64,000 nucleotides of DNA from JBJMQS01 sp045802605 (GTDB taxonomy: Bacteria > Planctomycetota > Planctomycetia > Gemmatales > Gemmataceae), in NCBI GenBank assembly GCA_045802605.1, contig JBJMQS010000056.1, positions 62,001-126,000 on the forward strand, in the 5' to 3' direction. Position numbers and translations under genes: made by a program. This document shows, piece by piece, positions 25,572 to 35,355 of the stretch. The notes below the pieces were generated by a model, which did no database searches, was not told where the DNA came from, and was given only the letters and a program-made list of their open reading frames with translations. Positions within the stretch are counted from its first letter, which is position 1; each line of letters begins with the position of its first letter.

Positions 25572-27005
25572 TCAAACCTCGAGTTGGATGGTCAATTCGA
25601 TCGGTTGACCTCTCACGGCCTTCCCCGTCTCAATACTTGCGACCATTTCGTTCAGCATCCGCACTACAGCATCTACCGAAACAAAACTCCTCGATACCAA
25701 CCGGCAAAAGTATTCCCAGTGGTCAATTCTGAATGTGCGGTCGCCGACCACTTTTGAAATGCGATATGGGAGTTTGCCTTCTCCACATTTCGTAACATCG
25801 AATCCTGCGTCTTTGATTTTGCGGAGAAGGTGCGCCGGGTTGAAAAGCGTAATAATGTCATTTTCGTGAAACAGGAGCGACTTCAAGAAAGATCGATCGA
25901 CAGGCCAGACTAAAGCCGGGGCCCGTCCCGGCATCGGTGAAAAATCAAAATGACCAACCTCTAACCTGTTGAGAATGTCCGCGCGAGAATTGTCGATAAT
26001 GGCGCCGACATTTTGTTCGTTCAGTCGGGCAATTGCAGCTTTATGATTTGCATCCATTTTGCAAAGAATGCGCTGTGAAAGTGACGCATAACCGTCATTA
26101 CGGATCCCCAACAGCACTATCGAAGTTCCGCATTGCTCAGTTGCGAATGCATCAGTCTTAAGTCTGCGCCCTAAGGCGCGGAAGGCGCTCATCGTTGAAT
26201 CACGTGACAGCGGGATGGAAACTCCCGGCCGTGGTGGGGAAAACACGTGGGCGATTTTCTTAAGCTGACGGCCGAGACGCTCGACCATATCCCGCGGGAG
26301 CGATGAGACCACCTTTTGGTCCGCCGGGCCAGTCGGAAAAGACTGCGAGTTTGCGGGGCTGATGAAGTACATCTCGACTTTCATGCGCCCCTCAACATTG
26401 GAAATCGTTTTGATCTCGGCGATAGCGGCGACGCGCCCAGACGCCAAATCTACAAGGCTGATATCGCCCGCTCGTAATATTGAGGTGATGTTGTGGTAAA
26501 GAACGAAATGACCTCGAAGAATAGGAAAATCGTGAATTAAACTAAGTTCACCTTCACCTCCTAGCCCACCTGGGATATGGAAAGTCGAGGGGTGTTGACC
26601 GTGCATAGGCAGCAATGCCTTGCCGTGCTCACAAAAATGCCATGCGAATGAGTCGCCCATAGCTTTGACGATAAGAATCGCGTCGCCGATCCATTCATCG
26701 AAATGACCCAGCAATGCCAATTGCGTGCCGAACCATTCGGGCTGGATTGTCGATTTAAGCGCAATCAGCTCGTTCTTTGCCCGATGAATCGCTCGATGCA
26801 TCTCGTTCAGCGGGTACATCGTTTCAGCTAGGCGCGATTGGACATGGATCAACGAGTCGGCAACATCCTCTTCAGGTCCGGACTTCTCTCCAAATAGGGT
26901 GTTCCAACATTCCAGCATTCCTTCTTCGGCCTTATCGATGAGAGCGCAAACGTCGTCGCGCGACGGAACTTCAAGGTGCGCATCACTCTTCACTTTGGGG
27001 GACAC
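25572..27005 (-). CDS. Unknown 477-residue protein with a possible PD-(D/E)XK nuclease motif
   Basis: An intact gene with no family I can name. The N-terminal 170 residues are helical. Around residues 183-200 the pattern GDISLVDLASGRVAAIAEIK has an Asp, a hydrophobic strand and a terminal E-I-K, compatible with the D-x(n)-ExK core of restriction-like nucleases; the evidence is weak. Later parts contain GRRLKTDAFATEQCG and a C-terminal alpha/beta region with no membrane segment. It is convergent with the small XRE gene and followed by the TIR fragment. It could be a defence effector. Confidence 0.6.
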   Translation of the reverse strand: MSPKVKSDAHLEVPSRDDVCALIDKAEEGMLECWNTLFGEKSGPEEDVADSLIHVQSRLAETMYPLNEMHRAIHRAKNELIALKSTIQPEWFGTQLALLGHFDEWIGDAILIVKAMGDSFAWHFCEHGKALLPMHGQHPSTFHIPGGLGGEGELSLIHDFPILRGHFVLYHNITSILRAGDISLVDLASGRVAAIAEIKTISNVEGRMKVEMYFISPANSQSFPTGPADQKVVSSLPRDMVERLGRQLKKIAHVFSPPRPGVSIPLSRDSTMSAFRALGRRLKTDAFATEQCGTSIVLLGIRNDGYASLSQRILCKMDANHKAAIARLNEQNVGAIIDNSRADILNRLEVGHFDFSPMPGRAPALVWPVDRSFLKSLLFHENDIITLFNPAHLLRKIKDAGFDVTKCGEGKLPYRISKVVGDRTFRIDHWEYFCRLVSRSFVSVDAVVRMLNEMVASIETGKAVRGQPIELTIQLEV

Positions 27006-27285
27006 AGTCGCTCCGGAAAACTCTAGCTAGACGAATTATGGCTCCTTGGAAACGACTCGCCTATGAAAGTTGGCTATTTCCAATTTCATTATCGAGTCGT
27101 TGGACAGTGCGCGGCGGGAGCATTGCTCATATCCGAAGCCGGGCTCTGCAAGACTTTCGACCGGATGGCCGAAACGGGAGGTGGTTCGGTTGCTGTGAAC
27201 TGGGAGAGGTTGAAGAGCATTCGAATTTTGCGAAAAGAAAACACCGGGAACAATGAAACCGAAATCTGCATGCTAATTAAAACGC

Positions 27286-28100
27286 CTACGAAAGCAACGC
27301 CAAATGCGGGCCCACCAGATCATGCACTTCGCGAAGTACGGCATCGAGGTCTTCGTGTGACCCTGGCGCGTAGATGCCGGTCGCGAGTCCGGTAAATAGT
27401 GCAGCGTGGTAATACTGCTCCTAGATTAGCCGGTGCCCATAACAAGATTCAAACAACAGCGCATCCATTTCGAGCCCGGCGATTCCGGCCGATCCAGAAT
27501 GGACGTGCCAGCAAAGACCTGCGTACCAATCCCGGTAGGAAACAAGGTTCTCCGTACCCAGGTACTTTCTAATTCGGTCCGGGATACTCAAGCCCGTCCA
27601 GTGCTGCGGCATCTTGCCATTCCAGTATTTATCCAAAAGATGCCGATACAGTTCTTTCTTCTCGGAATCGTCAACATCGCGGCCGCGGGCCTCTACGTCT
27701 GGTTTGTCGCTACCGGCCGGTAGGCGATCGACTTCTTCCACGAGTTTCTTCGCGGCGTCGTAACGAGCTACCGTCGCAAGGGCGAGAAACTTCTCAATCA
27801 GGACTGGTTCGTCGTTGCCGTGCATTTCTAAAATGCGCAGGTCGAGCGTCAATTCATAAACGCTGCGTGCCGCGTTCAACACGGCTTGAAAGTGATCCGG
27901 CGAATCTAGTTTCGCGAGCGCCATCATCCAATATTGGATACGAGCAAACGTGCCGCAAATCACGTCGTTGTATTTGTTGAGTCGAGCGCGCGGCGTGATC
28001 GCCGGCAGCAATACCCGTGAGCCAAACTCTGCGAATAAGCACGTTCCGCGATGAAAATCCGCATGATTTGCAATCGCTCTCGCGAATTCGGGCTTGGTCG
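27286..28100 (-). pseudogene. DUF5677-like gene broken by an in-frame stop and an N-terminal frameshift
   Basis: The minus-strand frame encodes ARAIANHADFHRGTCLFAEF, then RARLNKYNDVICGTFARI, YELTLDLRILEMHG and YAGLCWHVHSGSAGIAG, resembling the helical DUF5677/HEPN-like family. A TAG at 27421-27423 interrupts it, after which the same frame continues with EQYYHAALFTGLATGIYAPG and ends in ALLS at 27288. Upstream, a likely start (MQTDDQARIRE) lies in a different frame. The intact ancestor would be about 265 residues. If only the open part is used, a 196-residue truncated protein could still be made from TTG 28011. Confidence 0.6.
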
Positions 28101-28352
28101 TCAGTTTGCATGTATTCGGCCCCCAAGAGAAAGACCGCCGGGATCGAATTAAGGTTCGCGTGCGTGCGCGGCTACGTCCCCTTCAACGCCGCGCCGGAGT
28201 GTCTTTGGATTATTGGCACAAATCCGCACCTTATAGGCCCGGACATTAGACAATGAGGCTAGCGAATGTGCCTCTGGCTGGCATCGCTGTGATGTTGGAA
28301 TCGAAACGACGGCTCGACATTCCACGTACACGTCGTAGATGCTGGACATAAA

Positions 28353-28757
28353 TCAATCAGGCATCGACACGGGACGACCGCCGGCGCCGGGATACTCAGG
28401 CGCGGGGACGCCAGCGCAGAGGTAGGATAGCAAGACTTGTAAGCGATGCCGCTCCCCGGTGTGCGCGAGATTGTAGGCCTCCAGATTTGGCGCGTAGGTT
28501 TTCTTTTGGGGCAGCGTGTCCGTGTCGATCATCGGTGCTTTGATTTTCTTCTGCCGCTCATGCGTGAGGCGCGCAGCGTGAATGTGTTTGCATGGTTCTT
28601 GCCGTAGCTCGAAGTCACACTGTCGCAAAAGAGGTCGCCTTGAGACAGACGACGAGATAGAGGTTTTTGCCAGATTGAAAGGGCACGAGTCAAATTTTGT
28701 TTCGGATTTCGACTGGCATTCGTCCCGAAATTCGCAGGCAAGCTGATGGGAAGTCAT
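28353..28757 (-). pseudogene. SWIM-zinc-finger transposase remnant
   Basis: The frame contains CDFELRQEPCKHIHAARLTH, a SWIM-type zinc motif (C...CKHI), then LEAYNLAHTGERHRLQVLL, matching the N-terminal region of a common planctomycete transposase in which the SWIM finger is followed by an N-x-A-x-x-N-E block. The first Cys pair and the upstream start are disrupted (frame change near 28620-28680), and the gene stops after GGRPVSMPD with the DDE domain missing. A dead fragment. Confidence 0.6.
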
Positions 28758-29051
28758 GGTATAGACTCTAAGTCGTCAGATGTTCTCCATCGGCGCGGCT
28801 TCGTGAGTATTGCCGCTTCTCAACCTGGCTCGCAACCAATGGAATGGCACTTGGGGTATACGCTCTTGATTACCTGCCCAAGAAAGCTGGCGCACCCACA
28901 TAACTTCTTCTTAACATGGCTACGGCCCTGCCTGGCCGAAGCGCGGACGGTGAATGGCGCCGGCTGAGAACGTCAGCGGCCTGGATGATCGAGCATTCGC
29001 GGCTTGCATACGAAAACGAATTTGCCGACGCGGCGAACAGTAGGTTTGGCC

Positions 29052-29363
29052 CTACATTTCCAGGTCATTTGATTTGAAGTGTGAAATTGGTAGCAGGCCT
29101 TCGCGTTCGATGCGTTCGACTTCCTCACGGCTAATGATCCAGCCCAAAGAACTGCCTCGGCCACTCGATCGTTTCTTGGCCTTGATGCGACCGTGTCGGC
29201 ACCATTCGCGCGCGGTGAAAGGTGATTTTCCAAGTCTCGTCGCGAGTTCTTCGGGAGTAAACCACGCCTTTGCCGGCTCGCGAGAACCCAGCAGGCTGAT
29301 GGCTTCCTCAATTTTCCCAAGACGCCGCACGACTTCGTCGAATAGATCGGCTAAACCGTCCAT
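29052..29363 (-). CDS. HTH (excisionase/MerR-type) DNA-binding protein
   Basis: A 103-residue protein from ATG 29363. The first 30 residues are helical (MDGLADLFDEVVRRLGKIEE). Residues of about 35-95 form a helix-turn-helix of the HTH_17 type: WFTPEELATRLGKSPFTARE, then WCRHGRIKAKKRSSGRG and WIISREEVERIEREGL. Such proteins are often excisionases or partners of a recombinase. It stands alone on the minus strand, divergent from the 459-residue gene. Confidence 0.7.
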   Translation of the reverse strand: MDGLADLFDEVVRRLGKIEEAISLLGSREPAKAWFTPEELATRLGKSPFTAREWCRHGRIKAKKRSSGRGSSLGWIISREEVERIEREGLLPISHFKSNDLEM

Positions 29364-29560
29364 GGCATGATCCACCCAATTAATCAATTCTTGACATCAA
29401 AACTCTAAATATGCGTGTTCGCACAGCTATCGCAGCGAGCGAAAAATGTGAAAAATATTGCGGTTCATTAGTTAGATTGAGAATTGACCTTGCATCTTGT
29501 GTTTAAAAAGTTACCCATTAAGCTACGCGGTTTCGGATTCGCGTTTGGCAGGAGCCAGTC

Positions 29561-30940
29561 ATGGATCGGATTGCAATGGCGCTGGGCGAATATGAGCGGC
29601 TCACGAAAGTGCCAAAAACGTCTCCCTTTGAGCCAGGGGGTATGCCATTATCTCGATGGATTCATTTGTCCGTTTGTCCTATCATTGCCGAATTATTACC
29701 GCGCCGAGATTTCCGCAAATTGGCAAGCTGGTCGCGAGACCACCTATGTCTGGGCGCGCGAAGCCCCGCGCGGCAACTTGTTGTGGCAATTGACGATGGG
29801 CTGAGGGCGATTGCGTCAGAATTGCATTCAATATCTCAATGTCCGACATCACACAGGAAACAAGCGGTCCCGCCGTGCAGACCCAAGGGGTATCGACCTG
29901 TGGAGTCGGTAACGGTGGGCCCCATGCCCACCAAGTTACGACCTAATAGTCGACGATTGCAGAAAAGAAATATTGAAAGTCTATTGCGTCAGCTTGATTG
30001 CATTGCCAAACGGCCCTGGCTCGATCTTGCCACAGAGTTCGATTTTTGTTCCCTTTACCGCGGTCTCAATTTGAAACCGGATTATGAACCAAAGGGCGCC
30101 AACCGAATTCGCGTTGGGGTAGCAGGCTTTACAACGTTCGGTAACCCGGAAGTTCAAAAGCCGGGAGACTTCATTCACTTAGGAATTGATCGGCGAATTG
30201 ATTACTGGCACAAGGTGATTGCGGAAGCGATCCTCACGCTTCGACCGCTTAAACAAAGCGCAAAAGAAAAAGCAAAATGGAATAGAATTTCAACCATGTT
30301 GGATGCACTGCATCGAGATCGCCGTGCCCTGGCAGTACTCTGCAACGACGACTCGGAATCGCCCCGCCGCCGTGCCGCGACAATGCTAGTCCAGATATAC
30401 CGAGCGTGGCGTCCTGACGTTACTTTCGCGTGGCTAGGCGAGGCGGGCAAACCGTCAAATGATCGACCATTATTCCAATGCTGGTTGGAGCAGTTCGGGC
30501 AGACCGCCATTGCTGAATGCGCTGCGCAAGCCCTTGTGGAGCTATCGCGCCTTTATCGCCAAGCTGTATCACAAGACGATTTAGTTGAGCAAGCAATTGA
30601 AAGCTATTCACTGGTTCTCGTTCGGGGACTTGGTCGTCGAGAGATTTTCTGGAAGGGACAGTCGGTTGGTGACGATTGGACAAAGAGCAGCGCCCAATGG
30701 GCGTTCCTAGAGTATTTGGTCGAAGCATTGAAGTTCCGTTTGGGGGTGGATGGCTACCAGGGCGATACACCGCGAGTTGATTTGGCGAACGCGCGATACC
30801 GCTTGTCAAAAGTGTTGCCGCCTAACTTGGATAAGTTAATTCAGACCGCGGGCGTCGGTTCGTATCGCCTTCATTTTGATCCGGGCGATGCGGTGATACT
30901 GACTGTTGAGCAACAAGAGCACGTATCTGGGCTTAAATAA
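29561..30940 (+). CDS. Unknown 459-residue protein
   Basis: ATG 29561 has a good ribosome site (AGGAG). The sequence is soluble, basic in the middle (KLRPNSRRLQKRNIESLLRQ), with no signal peptide, membrane segment or motif I recognise. The middle (PWLDLATEFDFCSLYRGLNL) and the C-terminal half look helical, with ALVELSRLYRQAVSQDDLVE. It probably belongs to a planctomycete-specific family. It is alone on its strand, with 638 bases of unassigned DNA downstream. Confidence 0.65.
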   Translation: MDRIAMALGEYERLTKVPKTSPFEPGGMPLSRWIHLSVCPIIAELLPRRDFRKLASWSRDHLCLGARSPARQLVVAIDDGLRAIASELHSISQCPTSHRKQAVPPCRPKGYRPVESVTVGPMPTKLRPNSRRLQKRNIESLLRQLDCIAKRPWLDLATEFDFCSLYRGLNLKPDYEPKGANRIRVGVAGFTTFGNPEVQKPGDFIHLGIDRRIDYWHKVIAEAILTLRPLKQSAKEKAKWNRISTMLDALHRDRRALAVLCNDDSESPRRRAATMLVQIYRAWRPDVTFAWLGEAGKPSNDRPLFQCWLEQFGQTAIAECAAQALVELSRLYRQAVSQDDLVEQAIESYSLVLVRGLGRREIFWKGQSVGDDWTKSSAQWAFLEYLVEALKFRLGVDGYQGDTPRVDLANARYRLSKVLPPNLDKLIQTAGVGSYRLHFDPGDAVILTVEQQEHVSGLK

Positions 30941-31578
30941 GAGGAGAGAATGCGCCACAACTCTATGAAAAGGGGTTAGTTGTGGTTGAGTTGGATTCAC
31001 ACCACTTGATTCGCCCACACATCGGCTGCGCTGAACTTTATTTGCTCGACTGTTGCGCAACAACTATTCATAGCGCGATCATGCGCTGCCTTGAAGGCTA
31101 CCTAGTTAGCTCGAATACTTCGTGGCCCAACCGTCGTTCCTGACCAATTGTTAAACTCGTTCGCAGACGAGTTCTCGAACGTCTGAGGAACGCAATCGAA
31201 CTCTGTCAGCTCACGTTCTTTTCATACGTGGCGGCTGGTTCCTCGTGTCTGAACATCCCATCCACTTCGCTGTTAGACATTAAAGGAACGATACGAGCGC
31301 ACCAGAGCATGTCATTCTACTTCACATCGGGCCAGTCACTCGACTGGTTCGGCGGTAATGATTGTCGCCACCTTGGTCCTGGGCATGGCCGTCGACATTT
31401 AGGCCCACGGCGCCAACGTGCAATCTAGACGGCATCGCATTCTGCACAGGCTGGGCTTAGTCCCGATTTACCCCTTGGAAGAAAACTTGGCGCTTTTCGC
31501 ACCGTGCGAACGCCATGCGAACGTCCGTTGTTTTCATGGCCCGTACGTCGTGCGGGCCCTCGAACGTCTCGGAGGTCA
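30941..31578. other. Unassigned region upstream of the serine recombinase operon
   Basis: About 640 bases without a supportable gene. Near 31150-31185 an imperfect inverted repeat occurs (CGTTCGCAGACG ... CGTCTGAGGAACG). As it lies before a serine recombinase operon it could relate to an attachment or operator site, but I have no direct support. Confidence 0.3.
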
Positions 31579-31839
31579 ATGATGCGACGAAAGCCACCGC
31601 GGCCGAGTGCCGCGAGCGAGTCATCCCGCGAATCGCACGATGCTGTCGGAGTACGAACCACTCAGCAACCTAATGATCTGGATATTGAGGCTAACCTCAT
31701 TGCAGATGGTGTCAGCCTGCTACCGACGGAGCGGACGTCTTCGTTCTCGGATCCTTTAGTCCAACGAGTCCGTGAGTTGCGCCGACGGCGATTGTTGCGA
31801 TTTCTGGCGGATGTCATTGCTCGCGACTTACGCCCGTGA
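31579..31839 (+). CDS. 86-residue protein upstream of the serine recombinase
   Basis: A strong ribosome site (GGAGG) precedes two consecutive ATG codons at 31579 and 31582. The N-terminus is basic and disordered (MMRRKPPRPSAASESS); the second half is more structured (DPLVQRVRELRRRRLLRFLA). No family recognised. It ends 27 bases before the recombinase start, so it is probably cotranscribed and may assist it. Confidence 0.55.
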   Translation: MMRRKPPRPSAASESSRESHDAVGVRTTQQPNDLDIEANLIADGVSLLPTERTSSFSDPLVQRVRELRRRRLLRFLADVIARDLRP

Positions 31840-31866
31840 CTACTCCCGCAAGGGCAAAGGTGACTA

Positions 31867-33093
31867 ATGATAGAGACAAAATTCGATCCCAGTCTTCCGC
31901 TTCGGTATGCCTTATATGCCCGTATGAGTTCGGAGCGGCAAAATGAACGGTCGCCGGAACAGCAAATTGACACATGCACGGGTGAGATCAAACGGCATGC
32001 CTATTCATGGCGTCATGTTTGGACCTATATCGATCGCGCCATTTCTGGACGGTTGAAGCGTAAGCGATTACAGTTCATGCGCATGATTGCCGACATCCGA
32101 ACCCGCAAGATCAAAATCGACTTGATCGTTGTTGATACGTTCGAACGATTTGGTAGAGCAGAGGACCTCGAGGCGCTTCGCCGCGAATTGCGAGACGAGT
32201 ATGGCGTTCTCATTGTCACTGCCGACACGGGATTCGCTAATCCCACATCGGCGGTGGGCCGCGTTCATGCAGCAATCGAATCGCTGCGATCGACGGAGGA
32301 TGGCCGAATCAAGTCACATAACGTCCGTCGCGGCAAAGTTGATTGCGTCAAGCTGAAGCGATGGCCCGGTGGGTCACCACCGTTTGGTTATCGATTAAAG
32401 ACAATCATGATCGAGAAGAATGGGCGACAGGAAGTGGACTACTCGGTGCTTGTGCCCGATCCATCAAGCGATTGGATCATGCTCAAGCTCTTCCAATTGG
32501 CTGCGGATACGTCTTGGGGGTCGACGCGGTTGGCCCGTAATTTGAACGACGATCCCACCATACCGGATGAGTTCAAGCCATTTGTCGAGGCTACGGTCTG
32601 CCGGTGGCTGGATGATTCGATTTACATCGGGACATATGAATGGGGCGAATGTTGCACCGATATTGTTAAGGATCGCCGAGTCATCAAAAAAAATGCCCCC
32701 GAGGATATTATTCGGATTCAAGATTACTGTGAGCCGATCGTCCCGCAGGAACTCTGGAACCGCGTCAATGAAATTCGCGAGGTTCGACGGGCTCGAATTC
32801 TTGGCGCCCGCGTTGCCGCGACGGAACCCGAAAAGCTGATTGCACCGATCGCAGCTGGTCTTGCTTTGAAGTTCATATTGAGTGGCTTAATACGTTGCGG
32901 CCACTGTGAGCGAGCCATGACGGTGATGACGTCTCCCGTGTACGTCACCAAGGACGGCACAGCCAAACGTTATGTGTCGTATCGCTGCCCCGGTGCCGGT
33001 GCTGCCGGATGCCCTAACCACTGTAATGTTCCGGAATCATGGCTGCGCGACTTGGTAATCGACCTGCTTCAACGCCGCCTGTTTGCGGATTGA
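31867..33093 (+). CDS. Large serine recombinase, catalytic half
   Basis: A 408-residue protein. Residues of about 12-160 form the resolvase catalytic domain: ALYARMSSERQNERSPEQQ, where Ser 21 is the nucleophile, then YIDRAISGRLKRKR and DLIVVDTFERFGR with the catalytic arginines. Residues of about 165-290 are the Recombinase (DNA-binding) domain with GGSPPFGYRL. A zinc ribbon follows (IRCGHCERAM, then YRCPGAGAAGCPNHC). The protein stops right after the ribbon (DLLQRRLFAD), where large serine integrases usually continue with a coiled coil; that part is encoded by the next gene. Probably the mobility enzyme of the surrounding island. Confidence 0.88.
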   Translation: MIETKFDPSLPLRYALYARMSSERQNERSPEQQIDTCTGEIKRHAYSWRHVWTYIDRAISGRLKRKRLQFMRMIADIRTRKIKIDLIVVDTFERFGRAEDLEALRRELRDEYGVLIVTADTGFANPTSAVGRVHAAIESLRSTEDGRIKSHNVRRGKVDCVKLKRWPGGSPPFGYRLKTIMIEKNGRQEVDYSVLVPDPSSDWIMLKLFQLAADTSWGSTRLARNLNDDPTIPDEFKPFVEATVCRWLDDSIYIGTYEWGECCTDIVKDRRVIKKNAPEDIIRIQDYCEPIVPQELWNRVNEIREVRRARILGARVAATEPEKLIAPIAAGLALKFILSGLIRCGHCERAMTVMTSPVYVTKDGTAKRYVSYRCPGAGAAGCPNHCNVPESWLRDLVIDLLQRRLFAD

Positions 33094-33161
33094 ACCTAGC
33101 TACTCTCATCCCCAATGAAGCTGGCTGGGATGTTTTCACCTTCTAACCGGAGATATTTCCA

Positions 33162-34220
33162 ATGAAGCGATGGACCGCGGAACAACTTGAAAAATCGAAT
33201 TGGTTTTCGGAGCTCCTAGGCTTAATCAACGTGGCAGTACAGCGGCGGAGTAATACCCTGCCTGATCGCCGCTCCGTACTTCACGATGAAGCGCTGCAGT
33301 TGAAGAGTCAAATTCGAGGTTGGTCGCTCAGTCTAGCGAACAACGAACTATCGCCGATGGTTCGCCGACGAATTGAAGTTGATATGGGTAACAGCCTGAC
33401 GCGACTGACCGACATCGAGACAGAAATCGAACATCAAAATGCGCTGGCGGCCAATAGCACCATTGAGATCTCGACCAACGATGTTGCCGACCGCTTGAAT
33501 CGGCTCGCAGATACTCTTGCGGCCGAGGACCCGACGCGAACAAACCTTGAGTTATCACTACATATCGATCGGGTCATCGCCTTCAAAGACGGACGAGTCG
33601 TCGTGCGAACCTGCCGACTTGGCGCACTTGCGGAAGCGATTGATCCCTTGGTTGACTCTCCGGCCAGGTCAACTCAGCATTTGTCGGCGGCCGACGGGAC
33701 CCGCAAGTCAATACCACGACGCCGTGCTCGCTTGCGTGTCAGCAGTTTTGACGAGGACGGCAACTGTCTCGACGACGCTGCGTATTTCGTCTCGGACGTT
33801 CACCGTTTCGCTGGACTCGGTCCGGAGTGGTTCGTGGAGGATGTATTCCAAATCCCTGAGCCCACGTTCTGGGCCAAGGAAAACGCAGCGGCGGTTGGGT
33901 CGCGACGGAAAGCAGGTTTGACCCACCAAGAACTTTCTAAGGAATTCGGAGTATCGCCTCCCACAATTCGGCATGCTCTGAGAATCGCAAGCGAGACTGA
34001 CGAGGCACTACGCAATGGACCGCGCAAGATGGATCGAGTCCGCTGGCCCGAGGAGCATTATCAGGAAGTTGCTGCCTTGCGCCACCAAGGAAAGTCTCTA
34101 AAGGAGCTCATGGAACACTTTCACAAAAGTCAGCCTTTGATTAGCCGTGCATTAAGACTCGCGGGGATCGGGTGTGGGAAAAATGATGTCCCTAGTTTGG
34201 AAACAAAGAACTCGGCCTAA
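33162..34220 (+). CDS. Coiled-coil/HTH partner, split C-terminal half of the serine recombinase
   Basis: A 352-residue protein starting at ATG 33162 behind CCGGAG. Residues of about 35-130 form a heptad-rich coiled coil (LHDEALQLKSQIRGWSLSLA, MGNSLTRLTDIETEIEHQNA) and then LHIDRVIAFKDGRVVVR, a segment that in unsplit large serine recombinases follows the zinc ribbon. Residues of about 230-330 contain two helix-turn-helix units (GLTHQELSKEFGVSPPTIRH and HQGKSLKELMEHFHKSQPLI). It lies 68 bases after the catalytic gene and most likely forms a complex with it for synapsis and directionality. Confidence 0.7.
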   Translation: MKRWTAEQLEKSNWFSELLGLINVAVQRRSNTLPDRRSVLHDEALQLKSQIRGWSLSLANNELSPMVRRRIEVDMGNSLTRLTDIETEIEHQNALAANSTIEISTNDVADRLNRLADTLAAEDPTRTNLELSLHIDRVIAFKDGRVVVRTCRLGALAEAIDPLVDSPARSTQHLSAADGTRKSIPRRRARLRVSSFDEDGNCLDDAAYFVSDVHRFAGLGPEWFVEDVFQIPEPTFWAKENAAAVGSRRKAGLTHQELSKEFGVSPPTIRHALRIASETDEALRNGPRKMDRVRWPEEHYQEVAALRHQGKSLKELMEHFHKSQPLISRALRLAGIGCGKNDVPSLETKNSA

Positions 34221-34241
34221 TATCATCGTGAGGTAGACACA

Positions 34242-34268
34242 GCCCGGGTAGCCACCGGGCCTTTTTTT
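34242..34268 (+). terminator. Intrinsic terminator of the serine recombinase operon
   Basis: GCCCGG-loop-CCGGGC followed by seven T residues, 22 bases after the stop of the coiled-coil partner gene. Confidence 0.85.
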
Positions 34269-34320
34269 AGCCATTAGCGAGGTAACTAGTTTTCCGGCAG
34301 AGACTTAGATTGCCAAAAAC

Positions 34321-34560
34321 CTAACTGCAACGGTTCTCGAAATATGCTCCGTACATCGTCATGTACGTTATCCGTTGCGAGACGACTTTCCCACTCGTTT
34401 CTAAAGCGGCGAACACGAACACCCCCAGCGGTAACAGCCCGACCCCCAAGGCCACCCAGACTGGCAGCACCTCCCGCAATAGCTCCGACAACATCCCGGC
34501 GATCGCCAGGCTACCTACGCCGAGCGTCATCTTGTACTTGACGTTCGACCAGCTCAGCAC
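34321..34560 (-). CDS. Small membrane protein, two helices
   Basis: A 79-residue protein with hydrophobic stretches at about residues 13-30 and 33-54 (VWVALGVGLLPLGVFVFAAL). Competing plus-strand frames are serine/proline-rich and unlikely. No clear ribosome site and no family; it is reported because its composition is membrane-protein-like. Moderate to low certainty. Confidence 0.4.
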   Translation of the reverse strand: MLSWSNVKYKMTLGVGSLAIAGMLSELLREVLPVWVALGVGLLPLGVFVFAALETSGKVVSQRITYMTMYGAYFENRCS

Positions 34561-34748
34561 ACTCCACCGCCTCCCTTGCCGAACGACTCAGTTCAGTAGC
34601 AGGGCGTGGGAATGACGTTGAAGTCCGAACAGCCGTTATGCCCGCCCTGTCTGCTGCAATGGCTGCTCGGCACGACACCTTCAGAACGAAGACTTGTAGA
34701 TCCCCATTCAACCGCGGAAACTATGCTCGTTCCGCTGACCGGCTCAGC

Positions 34749-35189
34749 TCAAAGTTGGCTCTGAGGTGTCATAGAGGAAGGGGTGCTTGGGCGCACCTTC
34801 CTTCCGACGATACACCCGATGACCGCCAGCAACCCGCCGGTGGCCGGGTAGACGATCAATTGCCATTGGGGTGGCTTCTCGATGAGATGGGAAGCACCGG
34901 CAATGAGAACACACGCCGCACCAAGAGCGGCCGCCGCACCCACCGCACCACTGATGAGGGGGCTAAAAAACGGGCGGACCCGAACGACCACGGCTCCGGT
35001 CGCCAGAGCCGGAAGGAAAAGAAGTAGCAACTCGGCCCCTTGGCCTGGATACGGGACATGCCGTCCCCCGGAAGCCGCCATGATGGCGAAGAGTCCCAAG
35101 ATGAGCGCCAGGAGCGCTACCGCTAGGGCCACCACATAGACAGCGGCGGCAACAACCACCGAGCAGACCGCGAGAGACGCGGTTCGCAT
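34749..35189 (-). CDS. Multi-pass membrane protein, unknown
   Basis: A 146-residue protein; ATG 35189 is preferred because GGAGGAG lies 8 bases upstream. Four hydrophobic helices are visible (ASLAVCSVVVAAAVYVVALA, LLALILGLFAIMA, a pair around LLLLFLPALATGAVVV and GAVGAAAALGAACVLIA, and a last one YPATGGLLAVIGCIVG). No functional motif recognised. Confidence 0.6.
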   Translation of the reverse strand: MRTASLAVCSVVVAAAVYVVALAVALLALILGLFAIMAASGGRHVPYPGQGAELLLLFLPALATGAVVVRVRPFFSPLISGAVGAAAALGAACVLIAGASHLIEKPPQWQLIVYPATGGLLAVIGCIVGRKVRPSTPSSMTPQSQL

Positions 35190-35355
35190 CGCAACTCCTC
35201 CACTGGGCGACGATCCCGTCAACAGGCTGACGATTGCGACACTCCACAGACGCCCGGCGTCCCTGCAAGCCCCGTGCTGCGCGCTCTATGGACGACTCCA
35301 TGATACTGGATCGTGGACACGCAACTACTACTAAGGCGAGCGCCGAACGGTGTGT

